DNA of 64,000 nt from NCBI GenBank assembly GCA_963822765.1, contig CAWGJL010000016.1, forward strand, positions 62,001 through 126,000, given 5' to 3'. The position numbers and the translations under genes were made by a program. Source of the DNA: Palsa-504 sp963822765 (GTDB lineage Bacteria; Actinomycetota; Actinomycetes; Streptosporangiales; Streptosporangiaceae). A model generated the notes under the pieces. The model was not told the origin of the DNA. It did not search any database and saw only the letters and a program-made list of their open reading frames with translations. Shown here one piece after another: positions 19,632-28,914 of this stretch (its first letter is position 1; each line of letters opens with the position of its first letter).

Positions 19632-21433
19632 CGCAGGTAACCGGTGTCCCGCGTGTGGTGCAGGTTCCGAACCCCGATCGCCCGGGCCCCAGCATCCACG
19701 CCGATCCGGACCGGCTCGACCACCTTCTTGAACTCACCCAGTCCCGGCGACGGCGTGCGGTCCGGGAACATCAGCCCGTCGATGACGAAGTTCCCGTCGT
19801 GTACCTCCTCGCCGAAGTCCCCGCCGTAGGCGTAGTACGGCGTCCCGTCCTCAGCGGTCCGCGCGATGCCGTGATCGATCCACTCCCAGACGAACCCCCC
19901 GGCCACCCGCGGATGCGCCTCGAACAGCTCCTGGTAGTCGCGCAGCCCGCCCGGCCCGTTGCCCATGGCGTGCGCGTACTCGCACAGCAGGAACGGCAGC
20001 CCGCGCCGGTGCGCGTCGTGAGCCGGGTCGGCCGTCCCCGGTTCCTGCCGGTGCCCGATCGCGGCCACCTCGGCCAGGCCGGCGTACATCCGGGAGTACA
20101 CGTCGGCGTAGGAGCAGTTCTCGTGGTCGCCCTCGTAGTGAATCGGGCGGCTGCCGTCTCGCTCGCGGATCCACGCCGCCATGGCCGCCAGGTTCGCGCC
20201 GGTCCCGGCCTCGTTGCCCAGCGACCACATGATGACGCAGGGATGGTTCTTGTCCCGTTCCACCATCCGCTCGGCCCGGTCGAGATACGCCTCCCGCCAG
20301 GCCGGGTCGTTGCTCGGGTTGCCGCGCCAGGCCTCGAAGGCGAACCCGTGCGTCTCCAGGTCGCACTCGTCGATCACCCACAGTCCGTGCCGGTCGCACA
20401 GGTCCAGGAACCGCGAGTCGGGCGGGTAGTGGCTGGTCCGCACCGCGTTGACGTTGTGCCGCTTCATGGCCAGCACGTCGGCCAGCATCGTCTCGGGCGT
20501 CAGCGTCCGTCCGGTCCGCGGGTCCCATTCGTGCCGGTTGACCCCGCGCAGCAGGATCGGTGCGCCGTTGACGGTCAGCACCCCGTTCACCACCGCCACC
20601 CGCCGGAACCCGATCCGGACCGCGATGTGCTCCTCGCCCGCCACGATCTCGCCCGCGTACAGCCGCGGCCGCTCGTCGGACCACGGCTCCACCCCGTCGA
20701 TCACGTGCGGCCCGGCCGGATCCACCCCGGCCAGCCCCAGCTCCGGCACACTGAGCCAGGCTGGACCGGTAGTCGACACCGCCAGCGTGCCCCGCCCGCT
20801 GCCCGGGTCGAAGTCCGCGTGGACGAAGATGTCCGCCAGCCCCCGCGCCGCGATCCGCACCGGGCGGAAGATCCCCGACAGCCACCACATGTCCTGGTCT
20901 TCGAGGTAACTGCCCGCCGACCACTGGTGGACCCGAACGGCCAGCACGTTCGATCCGTGCCGCAGCGTCCCGGAGACGTCGAACTCGGCCGGCAGCCGGC
21001 TGCCCTTGCTATCGCCCAGCCGCACCCCGTTGAGCCAGACCGCGAAACAGGAGTCCACCCCGTCGAACCGCAGCACCGCACGCTCCGCGGGAAAGCCGGA
21101 AGGCACGTCGAAGCCCAACCGGTATTCCCCGGTCGGATTGGCGTCCGGGACCCGCGGCGGATCCACCGGAAACGGGTATGTCACGTTGGTGTACGCCGGC
21201 GCGCCGTACCCCGCCAGCTGCCAGCACGACGGCACCGCCAGCTCGGCCCACCCGGAGTCGTCGAACTCCGCCCGCTCGAACCCGCCGCTCAGGTCGTGCC
21301 GCCCCGCCGCCAGCCGGAACCGCCACCGCCCGTCCAGCTCGATCACCGGCAAGCTCGAGCCGAACCAGGCTCGCGCAGGCAGGCGACCCCGCCCAGCACC
21401 CAGGTCCTCGACGTAGCCCAAGTCCTCCGCCAC
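19499..21433 (-). CDS. lacZ: Beta-galactosidase, N-terminal and catalytic part (GH2)
   Basis: This 644-residue frame holds the sugar-binding, immunoglobulin-like and TIM-barrel domains of a GH2 beta-galactosidase. Recognisable blocks are YVEDLGAGRGRLPARAWF at the start, ILLRGVNRHEWDP, VRTSHYPPDSRFLDLCDRHG, the acid/base region IMWSLGNEAG and the nucleophile region FLLCEYAHAMGNGPGG. It ends at TAG 19499, just where the C-terminal domain should continue in another frame. LacL of lactobacilli is similar in size, so a split enzyme is possible. There is no secretion signal. The GTG start is plausible but has a weak ribosome binding site. Confidence 0.88.
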   Translation of the reverse strand: MAEDLGYVEDLGAGRGRLPARAWFGSSLPVIELDGRWRFRLAAGRHDLSGGFERAEFDDSGWAELAVPSCWQLAGYGAPAYTNVTYPFPVDPPRVPDANPTGEYRLGFDVPSGFPAERAVLRFDGVDSCFAVWLNGVRLGDSKGSRLPAEFDVSGTLRHGSNVLAVRVHQWSAGSYLEDQDMWWLSGIFRPVRIAARGLADIFVHADFDPGSGRGTLAVSTTGPAWLSVPELGLAGVDPAGPHVIDGVEPWSDERPRLYAGEIVAGEEHIAVRIGFRRVAVVNGVLTVNGAPILLRGVNRHEWDPRTGRTLTPETMLADVLAMKRHNVNAVRTSHYPPDSRFLDLCDRHGLWVIDECDLETHGFAFEAWRGNPSNDPAWREAYLDRAERMVERDKNHPCVIMWSLGNEAGTGANLAAMAAWIRERDGSRPIHYEGDHENCSYADVYSRMYAGLAEVAAIGHRQEPGTADPAHDAHRRGLPFLLCEYAHAMGNGPGGLRDYQELFEAHPRVAGGFVWEWIDHGIARTAEDGTPYYAYGGDFGEEVHDGNFVIDGLMFPDRTPSPGLGEFKKVVEPVRIGVDAGARAIGVRNLHHTRDTGYLRWEWVLEEEGALLGRGELAVPVVAAGAAGSVEWPGELTRLVDQM

Positions 21434-21499
21434 CCCAGGAGTCTAAGCACCCGCACCGCGCCGGTGTCCGACCGCCCGATCCGCGCGGCACCTCCGGCC

Positions 21500-21593
21500 G
21501 ACCGCGCGCCGCACCTCCGCCGGGACCGCGCACCGCACCTCCGCCGGGACCGCGCACCGCACTCCGCCGGGACCGCGCACCGCACTCCGCCGG
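21500..21593. repeat. Tandem array of a 23/24-bp unit (four copies)
   Basis: Units start at 21500, 21524, 21548 and 21571, consensus GACCGCGCACCGCACCTCCG plus CCGG; the last two lost one C. The array lies between the lacZ start and an AT-rich stretch and does not belong to a recognised gene. Confidence 0.88.
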
Positions 21594-21619
21594 ACCCCGC
21601 CTGGCGCCCCGCCAGACAG

Positions 21620-21792
21620 AGAAACCAAAGATCAAATTTTCCGGAAAAAAATTGCTAGTTTTATATTTCAAGAGTAGCCTGAGGGCAGGACACCGAGGAA
21701 GCAGCAGCCGAAGGCCGCGAGGCAAGCCCGGGTCCGCAAGGGAGTCGGCCAGCGTCCTCGCGGCCCCGCTCCACTCCGGAAGAAGCCGTGTC
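21620..21792 (+). promoter_or_regulatory. AT-rich promoter-like stretch and structured leader before a LapA-domain gene
   Basis: Positions 21621-21672 are strikingly AT-rich for this genome. They are followed by about 110 nt with a perfect 10-bp inverted repeat, GGCCGCGAGG (21713-21722) and CCTCGCGGCC (21756-21765), ending at the ATG 21793. I could not match it to a known riboswitch. Confidence 0.45.
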
Positions 21793-22164
21793 ATGACCGA
21801 AACACCCGCGCCACAAAGCACCACCAGAACGCTGCCGCCCCCCTCACCCAACGGCTCTGCCCCGCCGCCCCCGACCGCTCCCCAATCGCCCCCGCGCCGG
21901 CCCGCGCGTACCCGGATCAGCGGCCTGCGTACCGGCCTGATCGCAGGCATCGCGATCCTGATCGTGGTGCTGATCTTCATCATCCAGAATGCCCACGCGG
22001 TGAACATCAGCTTCCTGGGCGCGCACCTGCACCTGTCGCTAGCCGTGGCGCTGCTCCTGGCCGCCATCGCGGGCGCCCTGGCGATGGCCGCCGTCGGAAC
22101 CGCCCGGATCACCCAGCTGCGCCGGATCATGCGACGCAACCGGCGCAACTCGCAGGCCAGCTAA
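21793..22164 (+). CDS. LapA/DUF1049-domain small membrane protein
   Basis: The 123-residue protein has a Pro-rich N-terminal 40 residues, then two transmembrane helices (LIAGIAILIVVLIFIIQNA and LSLAVALLLAAIAGALAMA) with the LapA-type VNISFLGAHLHLSL loop, and a basic tail. LapA-domain proteins are envelope-associated and their role in actinobacteria is unclear. The following gene is another small stress-type membrane protein in the same direction. Confidence 0.8.
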   Translation: MTETPAPQSTTRTLPPPSPNGSAPPPPTAPQSPPRRPARTRISGLRTGLIAGIAILIVVLIFIIQNAHAVNISFLGAHLHLSLAVALLLAAIAGALAMAAVGTARITQLRRIMRRNRRNSQAS

Positions 22165-22241
22165 GCAACCCGGCCAATCACGCCCCCAGTACGTCCCCGG
22201 CCAGTCCCGCACCCCGTACGTCACTGACTTAGGAGTCGGTT

Positions 22242-22529
22242 ATGGGCATCATCGCCTGGATCGTTCTCGGCCTCGTCGCCGGGCTGCTCGCCAACATGCT
22301 GATCCCCGGCAAAAGATCGCAAGGCCTCATCCTGACCTGCGTGATCGGCATCGCCGGGGCGCTCGGCGGCGGCTGGGCGGCCACCGAACTGTTCCACGTC
22401 CACACGCTGCACGGGTTCTTCAACCTGTCCACCTGGCTCACCGCCATCGCCGGATCGGCCGTCCTGCTGCTGGCCAGCCACTTGCTCACCAGGAACAACG
22501 GCAGATCCCGCCGGTTCGCGCACCGCTAA
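22242..22529 (+). CDS. GlsB/YeaQ/YmgE-family stress-associated membrane protein
   Basis: The 95-residue protein begins MGIIAWIVLGLVAGLLANML, the standard start of the transglycosylase-associated (GlsB/YeaQ) family, and has three hydrophobic segments with glycine-rich helix packing. AGGAG precedes the ATG by 7 bases. The family is linked to general or envelope stress. It lies 77 bp after the LapA-domain gene and may be co-transcribed. Confidence 0.88.
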   Translation: MGIIAWIVLGLVAGLLANMLIPGKRSQGLILTCVIGIAGALGGGWAATELFHVHTLHGFFNLSTWLTAIAGSAVLLLASHLLTRNNGRSRRFAHR

Positions 22530-22674
22530 CACGCGCCACCGGGCAGGCAGGCGGGGCAGGAGTGTCCGGTAACCGTGCCGCGCCAGCCCCGCCCGACCGC
22601 CGCCGGCCAGTCCCGCCCGACCGCCCGCCCCCGGCAAGGGCCGCAATGGCACGACCCCGCGAGCTAAGTCAAAA

Positions 22675-25428
22675 TCAGCGCTCCTGCTGGCCGACCAGCA
22701 GCACCACGTCGCCGATCGAGCGCACCATGCCGTGCCGCCGCCGGATGATGTCGGCGATGATCCCGGTCCACCCGGTCTGGTGCCAGGCACCGAGCGCCGC
22801 GGCGTTGTCGCCGTGGAAGTACTCGGCGAACACCAGGTTGTCCCGCCAGGCCGGATCGGACTGCAAAAGCGAAACGGAACCGAAGCACGGCCGCTGGGCG
22901 TCGGGCCCGCGGGTGAAGATCGAGATGAGCCGGTCCTGCAGGTCGGCGGCCACCTTGTCCAGGGTCAGCTGGTTCCCCGATCCGGTCGGGTACTCGATGG
23001 TGAAGTCGTCGCCGAAGAACCGGTGGTACCGCTCCAGGGAGGCAATCACCAGGTAGTTCAGCGGGAACCAGACCGGCCCGCGCCAGTTGGAGTTCCCGCC
23101 GAACAGGGCCGTGGTGGACTCCGCGGGCTCATAGTCGATGCTCGCCGTGACGCCCTCCACGGAAAGCGAGTACGGATGGGACCGGTGGTAGGCCGACAGT
23201 GCCCGCAGCCCGTGCGCGGACAAGAACTCGTTCTCGTCGAACAGCCGCTCCAGCAGCCGCTTCAGCCGGTCCGGCCCGCACAGCGACAGCAGCAGCCGCT
23301 CCTGGCCGCCCAGCCCGCGCAGCACGCCGCGCGAGCGCATCGCGTCGGTGTCGGCCAGCTTCTCGCGCCCGAGCAGGTCCGCGAACTGCTTGCCCAGCAC
23401 CAGCGCCTGCCGCAGGTCGTCCTCGCCGACCACGGCGGCGGCCAGCAGCGGGATCATCCCCACCATCGACCTGACCTTGATCGGCACCTGCTCACCGGAC
23501 GGCGTGACCAGCCGGTCGTAGTAGAACCCGTCGTCGTCATCCCACAGGCCCTGGCTGTCCAGCGCGTCGCGGATGGCGGCGAAGTGCTCCAGGAACTTGA
23601 CCACCAGATCCGACGCCGGCCGCTGCCCGCTCTGCGCCAGCACGGTGGCGATCCCGCCCAGCGCGATCGCGTAGAAGCCCATCCACCCGGTGGCGTCGGA
23701 CTGCTCCAGGATCCCGCCGACGGGCAGCTTGGACCGGTCCAGCGGCCCGATGTTGTCCAGGCCGAGGAAGCCGCCCTCGTAGACGTTCTTCCCGCCCGCG
23801 TCTTCCAGGTTGACCCACCAGGTGAAGTTGACCAGGAGCTTGTCGAACACCCGGGACAGGAACTCCACGTCGCGGCCGTCATCGACGGCGAACACCTCCA
23901 GCGCCGCCCAGGCCTGCACCGGCGGGTTGACGTCGGAGAAGTTCCACTCGTACGCGGGCAGCGTCCCGCTCGGATGCTGGAACCACTCCCGGCACAGCAG
24001 GATCAGCTGGTACTTGGCGAAGGCCGGGTCCACGTGCGCCAGCGCGACGCAGTGGAAGCCCAGGTCCCACGCGGCGAACCAGGGGTACTCCCACTTGTCC
24101 GGCATCGACATGATGTCGAACGCGTCGAAGTTGCGCCAGCGCGAGTTACGCCCGGTCATGCGTGCCGCAGGCGGAGCGGGCTGGCCCGGGTCGCCGTCCA
24201 GCCACCGCGCCACGTCGTAGTAGAACAGCTGCTTGCTCCACAGCATCCCGGCGAAGGCCTGCCGCATGACCAGCGCCTCGTCCTCGGAGGCCTCGCGCGG
24301 CGTCAGCTCGGCGTAGAACTCGTCGGCCTCGGCCCGCCTCCTGGCCACCACCTGGTCGAACTCAGCCCCCAGCGCCTCGGCCGCCGCGCCAGGCACCGGC
24401 ACCGCCGAGCCCAGGGCCGCGGCGGCGGGGCCGTCGGAGGACGCGGGCCGCAGCCTCAGCCGCAGCTCCGCCGAAGCCCCGCCGGCCAGCGTGAGCTGGT
24501 ACCAGAACGCGCACTTGGTTCCGGTGCGGCCCGGGTTGACCGTGGGTGCCCCGGTGATCACGTGGTCGTTGATGCCGTCCTTGGGGTAGGGCGTGAGCGG
24601 CGCCGCGCCGTACAAGCGGGCCACGTTCGTGTCGTTCTCGCAGAACAGCGCGGCGGGCTTGGCCCCGTCCGGCCCGGGCCCGGCGATCAGCTCCAGCTCG
24701 CCCACGAACGGATGCTCGATGGTCACCACCGACGGGTCCGAGGTGGCCGCCCCGAGCACCGGCTGCGCCGGGTCGTCCCCCCAGGACCAGGTGTTGCGGA
24801 ACCAGGCCGTGGGCAGCACGTGCAGGGTCGCGGGGTCCGGGCCCGCGTTGGTCACCGAGATCGTCATCAGCAGGTCGTCCGGCGACGCCTTGGCGTAGTG
24901 CACCTCGGTGATCCAGTACCGGTTGCCGTCGAACGCGCCCGTGTCCAGCAGCTCGTACTCCGGCTCCAGCCTGCTGCGGGACGCGTTCACGTCGATCAGG
25001 TCCTGGTACGGGAACGGCCCCTGCGGGTAGTGGTAGCGCCACCGGTTCCAGGCGTGGCTGGGGATGGCGTCCAGGTACCACCAGTGCTCCTTGACGTCCT
25101 CGCCGTGGTTGCCCTGCCCGCCGGTCAGCCCGAAGGCCCGCTCCTTGAGGATCGGGTCACGCCCGTTCCACAGCGCCAGGCCCAGGCAGAGCCGCTGCTC
25201 GACGTCGCAGAACCCGGCCAGCCCGTCCTCGCCCCACCGGTAGGCCCGCGACCGGGCCTGATCGTGCGGCAGGTAGTTCCACGCGTCACCGTCGGCGCTG
25301 TAGTCCTCACGGACCGTGCCCCACTGGCGCTCGCTCACGTAGGGCCCCCACCGGTACCAGTCGCCGGCCTGCCGCAGCCCGTTCTCGAGCTTCCCGAATT
25401 CGTCGACCCGCTCACGCTCAGCGCCCAT
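22675..25428 (-). CDS. GH63-like glucosidase (MGH1-type glycoside hydrolase)
   Basis: The 917-residue cytoplasmic protein resembles bacterial GH63-related enzymes. It opens WGPYVSERQWGTVREDYS and has LPHDQARSRAYRWGEDGLAG. The (alpha/alpha)6 barrel part includes EYPWFAAWDLGFHCVALAH, PAYEWNFSDVNPPV and NSNWRGPVWFPLNYL. These enzymes hydrolyse alpha-glucosidic bonds, for example in mannosylglycerate or glucosylglycerate, but the substrate here is not fixed. GAGGAGAGGG precedes the ATG. It stands alone, with repeat motif C 60 bp upstream of the start. Confidence 0.85.
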   Translation of the reverse strand: MGAERERVDEFGKLENGLRQAGDWYRWGPYVSERQWGTVREDYSADGDAWNYLPHDQARSRAYRWGEDGLAGFCDVEQRLCLGLALWNGRDPILKERAFGLTGGQGNHGEDVKEHWWYLDAIPSHAWNRWRYHYPQGPFPYQDLIDVNASRSRLEPEYELLDTGAFDGNRYWITEVHYAKASPDDLLMTISVTNAGPDPATLHVLPTAWFRNTWSWGDDPAQPVLGAATSDPSVVTIEHPFVGELELIAGPGPDGAKPAALFCENDTNVARLYGAAPLTPYPKDGINDHVITGAPTVNPGRTGTKCAFWYQLTLAGGASAELRLRLRPASSDGPAAAALGSAVPVPGAAAEALGAEFDQVVARRRAEADEFYAELTPREASEDEALVMRQAFAGMLWSKQLFYYDVARWLDGDPGQPAPPAARMTGRNSRWRNFDAFDIMSMPDKWEYPWFAAWDLGFHCVALAHVDPAFAKYQLILLCREWFQHPSGTLPAYEWNFSDVNPPVQAWAALEVFAVDDGRDVEFLSRVFDKLLVNFTWWVNLEDAGGKNVYEGGFLGLDNIGPLDRSKLPVGGILEQSDATGWMGFYAIALGGIATVLAQSGQRPASDLVVKFLEHFAAIRDALDSQGLWDDDDGFYYDRLVTPSGEQVPIKVRSMVGMIPLLAAAVVGEDDLRQALVLGKQFADLLGREKLADTDAMRSRGVLRGLGGQERLLLSLCGPDRLKRLLERLFDENEFLSAHGLRALSAYHRSHPYSLSVEGVTASIDYEPAESTTALFGGNSNWRGPVWFPLNYLVIASLERYHRFFGDDFTIEYPTGSGNQLTLDKVAADLQDRLISIFTRGPDAQRPCFGSVSLLQSDPAWRDNLVFAEYFHGDNAAALGAWHQTGWTGIIADIIRRRHGMVRSIGDVVLLVGQQER

Positions 25429-25486
25429 CGGTGCCCTCTCCTCGGTCCGGGTCCTCGCCGTAGGCCTGTGTCACCGCCGTAGGCTT

Positions 25487-25520
25487 TCCTTTTTTATCCG
25501 AACGAACCGTGGTACCACCG
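25487..25520 (+). repeat. T-run/CCGAACGG repeat motif, copy C (in a gene-free gap 25429-25683)
   Basis: TTTTTTATCCGAACGAACCG is followed by TGGTACCACC. The copy lies upstream of the minus-strand GH63-like gene. The rest of the 255-bp gap shows only a short GCCGTAGGC direct repeat (near 25458 and 25476). Confidence 0.7.
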
Positions 25521-25683
25521 CCCGGGTCCCCGCCCCGGCCACCTGGCGGGACCACCCTGGTCAGGTGCTAGGCGCCGGGGGCGAGCCGCGCCTCATCCCG
25601 ATAGCGGCCTCGACGTCGTGCACGATATATCGGACGCTGACCGTGGCCATGGGTACGAAACTACCAGCGTCCCGGCCGCCTGA

Positions 25684-26514
25684 TCAGGCGGCCCGGCTGA
25701 AGACGGGCAGGTAGCCGAGTTCCTGCCCGGCGGCGGTGGGGTGGTAGGACGAGCTGATCGCGAAGATGTCCACCGAGTGCAGCCAGCTGCCGGAGTCGCA
25801 GATCTCGTGCCCGGAGAACTGCCCGCGGACGTCGGCGAACGTGTCGTGATTGGCTGCCGCGGCGGCCTGCAGGGCGTTGTCGAGGTCGTCGGCGCCGTGG
25901 TTGAGTGCGGTGCGGTCCTTGGTGCTCAGCCCGATGCACGTGCTGGACTTGGACAGGTCGTACAGGTCCGGGTAGCCGAGCACGACGACCGCCGCCGACG
26001 GCGCGTCGGCCCTGATCGTGGTCAGGGTCTTGGCCAGCAGGGCCGGCAGCTGACTGGCGACGAACGCCTCGGCCTTCGCCACCGCGTTCAGGCAGGTGCT
26101 GGTCGAGGAGAGCACGCAGGTCTCCATCACGCTGGAGAAGCCCGCGTCGTTGCCGCCGATCGTGATGCTGACCAGCGTGGTGCTCGTGCTCAGCGCCGAC
26201 ACCTGGCTGTTGATGACGTCGGCCGTGGTCGCGCCCGCGCACGCCACCGAGGTAAAGGCGGCGGGGGAGTTGGCCGCGGCCCATTGCTCCGGATAGGCGT
26301 TTGTACTGCGATCGCAGCTTCCGCTGGACGAGATGTAATCACCGGCACCGAGTCCGGAGCTGTAGGAATCGCCGAGCGCCACGTAATTGACCGTGGTTGC
26401 CGCCCTGGCCGCGGTCGCCGTGACCAGGGCAGCCGAGGCCGCGCCAGCCACAACCGCCGCGCTGAGAACAATCCGGAAAGTACGCGCGAATTCACCCACG
26501 GTTACTTGTACCAC
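25684..26514 (-). CDS. Secreted SGNH/GDSL hydrolase (lipase/esterase type)
   Basis: The 276-residue precursor has a signal peptide ending near ATAARA at residue 38. The mature enzyme shows all SGNH blocks: ALGDSYSSGLGAGDY with Ser50, ACAGATTADV for the oxyanion glycine, TIGGNDAGF and the His block SSYHPTAAGQ. Six cysteines suit the disulfides of Streptomyces-type secreted SGNH lipases. It should hydrolyse esters outside the cell. The start could also be the GTG at 26499. Confidence 0.9.
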   Translation of the reverse strand: MVQVTVGEFARTFRIVLSAAVVAGAASAALVTATAARAATTVNYVALGDSYSSGLGAGDYISSSGSCDRSTNAYPEQWAAANSPAAFTSVACAGATTADVINSQVSALSTSTTLVSITIGGNDAGFSSVMETCVLSSTSTCLNAVAKAEAFVASQLPALLAKTLTTIRADAPSAAVVVLGYPDLYDLSKSSTCIGLSTKDRTALNHGADDLDNALQAAAAANHDTFADVRGQFSGHEICDSGSWLHSVDIFAISSSYHPTAAGQELGYLPVFSRAA

Positions 26515-26588
26515 GAGCCGGCCGGCAGATCAATATTCAACCATCGCGGCCCAGGCCGGCGTCCCTGGCCAGCTCGTCCCGGTCAGGC

Positions 26589-27440
26589 TCAGCCTCCATC
26601 AGCGCCTCTCAGCATCTCGAGCAGTTCGTCAACGCCCCGCACGCGCAGGTGCGGCCGCCGCGACACGGGCAGCGTGTCGTAGGCGGCCGCGGCCCCCAGC
26701 CCGGTTTGCACGGCGATGGCCAGCGACCGGCCCCGGTGCGCCATCGGCACCTCGAGCTGCGGGTCGTCGCCCACCACGGCCAGCCGGGCCGGGCTGGCCC
26801 CGAGCCGCTCCGCCGCGCTGCGCAGCGCGTCCAGCGACGGCTTGCCCACGACCCGCACCGCGCACCCGGTCAGCGAGGTGATCATGGCCGAGATGGCCCG
26901 GGAGGTGCCGAGCGCCCGGCCGCCGTCCACCGCGAAGAACGGTGTCTGCGAGGCGCTGTACAGCGTGGCGCCGTCCCACACCGCGTGGCAGGCCGCCTCG
27001 AGCGCGGGCATGGTGAACTCGGGGAACCAGCCGGCCAGCACCGCGTCCGCCGCCGTCCCGACGGCAGGCGGCACCACGTCGAAGCCGGCCTCGGCCAACG
27101 GCGAAGTGAGCCCGGGTCCGCCCAGCACCATGACCCGCTCGTGCCCCGCGCGGCGCAGCACCCGGACCGCGCTGCTGGCCGGCGTCATCATCGCCTCGTC
27201 GGGCAGGCCGAAGCCGATCTCCCGCATGGTCCCGGCCAGCCGGGCGGGCGTCCGCGTGGTCCCGTTGGTGAACACCACGAACGGCAGGCCGCGCCCCGCC
27301 ACCCAGCTGATGATCTCCACCGCGCCCGGCAGCGGCCGCAGCCCCCGGCCTCCGCGGTCGCCGAGCACCAGCGTGCCGTCCATGTCGAACACGAAGCCCC
27401 GCGCGTGCCGCAGCCTGGCCAGCGGATCATCAACGCGCAT
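26589..27440 (-). CDS. HAD-IIA phosphatase (NagD/p-nitrophenylphosphatase-like)
   Basis: The 283-residue protein has the HAD nucleophile motif FVFDMDGTLVLGD, motif II in FVVFTNGTTRTP, the lysine in VVGKPSLDAL and the metal-binding motif LAVVGDDPQLEV. The cap arrangement is type IIA, as in NagD and 4-nitrophenyl phosphatases. It starts 11 bases inside the carboxyltransferase gene, so it is the last gene of the carboxylase operon. In that context it may dephosphorylate an aryl- or enol-phosphate intermediate made by the split PEP-synthase-like pair; that is inference. Confidence 0.88.
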   Translation of the reverse strand: MRVDDPLARLRHARGFVFDMDGTLVLGDRGGRGLRPLPGAVEIISWVAGRGLPFVVFTNGTTRTPARLAGTMREIGFGLPDEAMMTPASSAVRVLRRAGHERVMVLGGPGLTSPLAEAGFDVVPPAVGTAADAVLAGWFPEFTMPALEAACHAVWDGATLYSASQTPFFAVDGGRALGTSRAISAMITSLTGCAVRVVGKPSLDALRSAAERLGASPARLAVVGDDPQLEVPMAHRGRSLAIAVQTGLGAAAAYDTLPVSRRPHLRVRGVDELLEMLRGADGG

Positions 27441-28914
27441 GGCCGGGCCCCCGCAGCTCCAGCCGGAAGCCGGGCTTGTCCACCACCAGCCGCCCCGCCG
27501 GCGGCCGGGAGCCGAGCTCGCGCAGCAGCCGCAGGACCGGCTGCACCTCCGGGTGGTAGTGCCGGGCGGCGGGCGCGGCGGCCAGCATCGCGTCGACCTC
27601 CTCGCCCGGCATCCCGAACCGCAGCAGCAGTTCCTCATCGGTGATCCCGCGCGGCAGCCGCTGCCGCAGCTCGGCCACGGACGCCGGCGGCGGCTCGGCG
27701 GCCAGCTCGCGGGCCCGCGGCCGGTCCAGGATGCGGTCGAGCACCCACGGCTCGACGTCGGCCGTCGGCTTGCCGAAGCTGCCCAGCACGTACCTGATCA
27801 CCTGGTCCGGAACCACCTCGTACCGGTTTTCGCTGACCACGTTGGCCAGTGCCTGCCCCATCACCATCTGCGGGAACGGCGTGACCATGATCGGGTAGCC
27901 GAGCTCGGCCCGGACCTGGGTCACCTCCTCGATGACCGCCTCGAACCGGTCCTCCAGCCCGATCTCGGCCAGCTGCCGCCGCAGTGTGGTCAGCACGCCG
28001 CCCGCAAGCTGGTGCCGGGCGAACGCCGCGTCGAACGGCCGGGGCTGCCCGGACGGCAGCGTTTCGGCGGCCGCGAGCCGGTCGAAGTACCGGGCCGCGC
28101 GGGCCAGCAGCCGGTCGTCCACGTTCACCGTGTGTCCCAGCTCGCGCAGGTTCGCCACCGTGCGTTCGGCGTCGGGCAGCGAAGACCCGTCGGCCAGCGC
28201 CCCGCAGGCCACCTGCAGCACCTCCACGCCCAGGTCCGGCGCGGCCAGGTAGACCAGCGGGGACAGCCCGATCGTGCAGTGCGCGTGCAGCTCCAGCGGC
28301 TTGCCGGCCAGCCGCGCCCGCACCGCGGGGATCAGCGTGCGGGCCCGCTCCGGGGTCAGCAGCCCGGCCGGGTCCTTGATGTAGGCGCGGTCGATGTCCC
28401 GCGACGCGGCCGCCTGCCCGGCGATCCCGGCGTAGAACGCGTCGTCGTGGACGGCCGAGATCGTGTACGTCAGCGCCGCGATGATCTCGGTCCCGCCGGC
28501 CTGGCGGATCATCCGCGCGGTGGCCAGCACCGCGCTCATGTCGTGCGTCGGATCGAGCACCACGAACCGCGAGATCCCGGCCGCGACCAGCCGCTGGTAG
28601 ACCAGCCGCATCACGTCCGGATGGGCCCGCTCCCAGGAGATGAAGCGGAACCCGGTCCCGATGAACTGCAGCGGCGTGTCCGGCATCGCGGCCCGGGTGA
28701 GCCGGATCCGGTGCCACGGATCCTCCCGGTGGTTCCGCACCGCCACCCCCATGGCCGTACTCGAGCAGAAGTCCAGCGCCCGGAACCCCACCCGGTTCAG
28801 CACCGGCGCGATCTGGGCGATGTGCGCCGTCCGCAGCCCGGTAGCACTCCACAAACTCTGGTTCCCGTCCCGCAACGACACGTCCACCAGCTGTACCTCA
28901 CCCACCACCTCCAC
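27430..28914 (-). CDS. Biotin-dependent carboxyltransferase (pyruvate carboxylase/oxaloacetate decarboxylase alpha type)
   Basis: The 494-residue protein is an HMGL-like TIM-barrel carboxyltransferase. It has LVDVSLRDGNQSLW for substrate and metal, AYIKDPAGLLTPERA carrying the lysine that is carbamylated in pyruvate carboxylase, and the metal motif LHAHCTIGL. A C-terminal PYC/OADA-type domain follows. Compared with pyruvate carboxylase, the DTVGL-like region and the NCR-type catalytic blocks are altered (for example SLW instead of SLL/SLF), so the acceptor may not be pyruvate. It has no attached biotin domain; the carrier is encoded two genes upstream. It overlaps accC by 17 bases. Confidence 0.85.
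   Translation of the reverse strand: MEVVGEVQLVDVSLRDGNQSLWSATGLRTAHIAQIAPVLNRVGFRALDFCSSTAMGVAVRNHREDPWHRIRLTRAAMPDTPLQFIGTGFRFISWERAHPDVMRLVYQRLVAAGISRFVVLDPTHDMSAVLATARMIRQAGGTEIIAALTYTISAVHDDAFYAGIAGQAAASRDIDRAYIKDPAGLLTPERARTLIPAVRARLAGKPLELHAHCTIGLSPLVYLAAPDLGVEVLQVACGALADGSSLPDAERTVANLRELGHTVNVDDRLLARAARYFDRLAAAETLPSGQPRPFDAAFARHQLAGGVLTTLRRQLAEIGLEDRFEAVIEEVTQVRAELGYPIMVTPFPQMVMGQALANVVSENRYEVVPDQVIRYVLGSFGKPTADVEPWVLDRILDRPRARELAAEPPPASVAELRQRLPRGITDEELLLRFGMPGEEVDAMLAAAPAARHYHPEVQPVLRLLRELGSRPPAGRLVVDKPGFRLELRGPGHAR

Noticed and set aside
19655..21658. A 667-codon open frame antisense to lacZ
   Set aside because: Composition is Arg/Pro/Val-rich without motifs, while the minus strand is a clear GH2 enzyme.
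22732..25482. A 916-codon open frame on the plus strand, antisense to the GH63-like gene
   Set aside because: It mirrors the real gene, contains no recognisable domain and is a usual by-product of GC-saturated third positions. The minus strand has clear family motifs and a good ribosome binding site.
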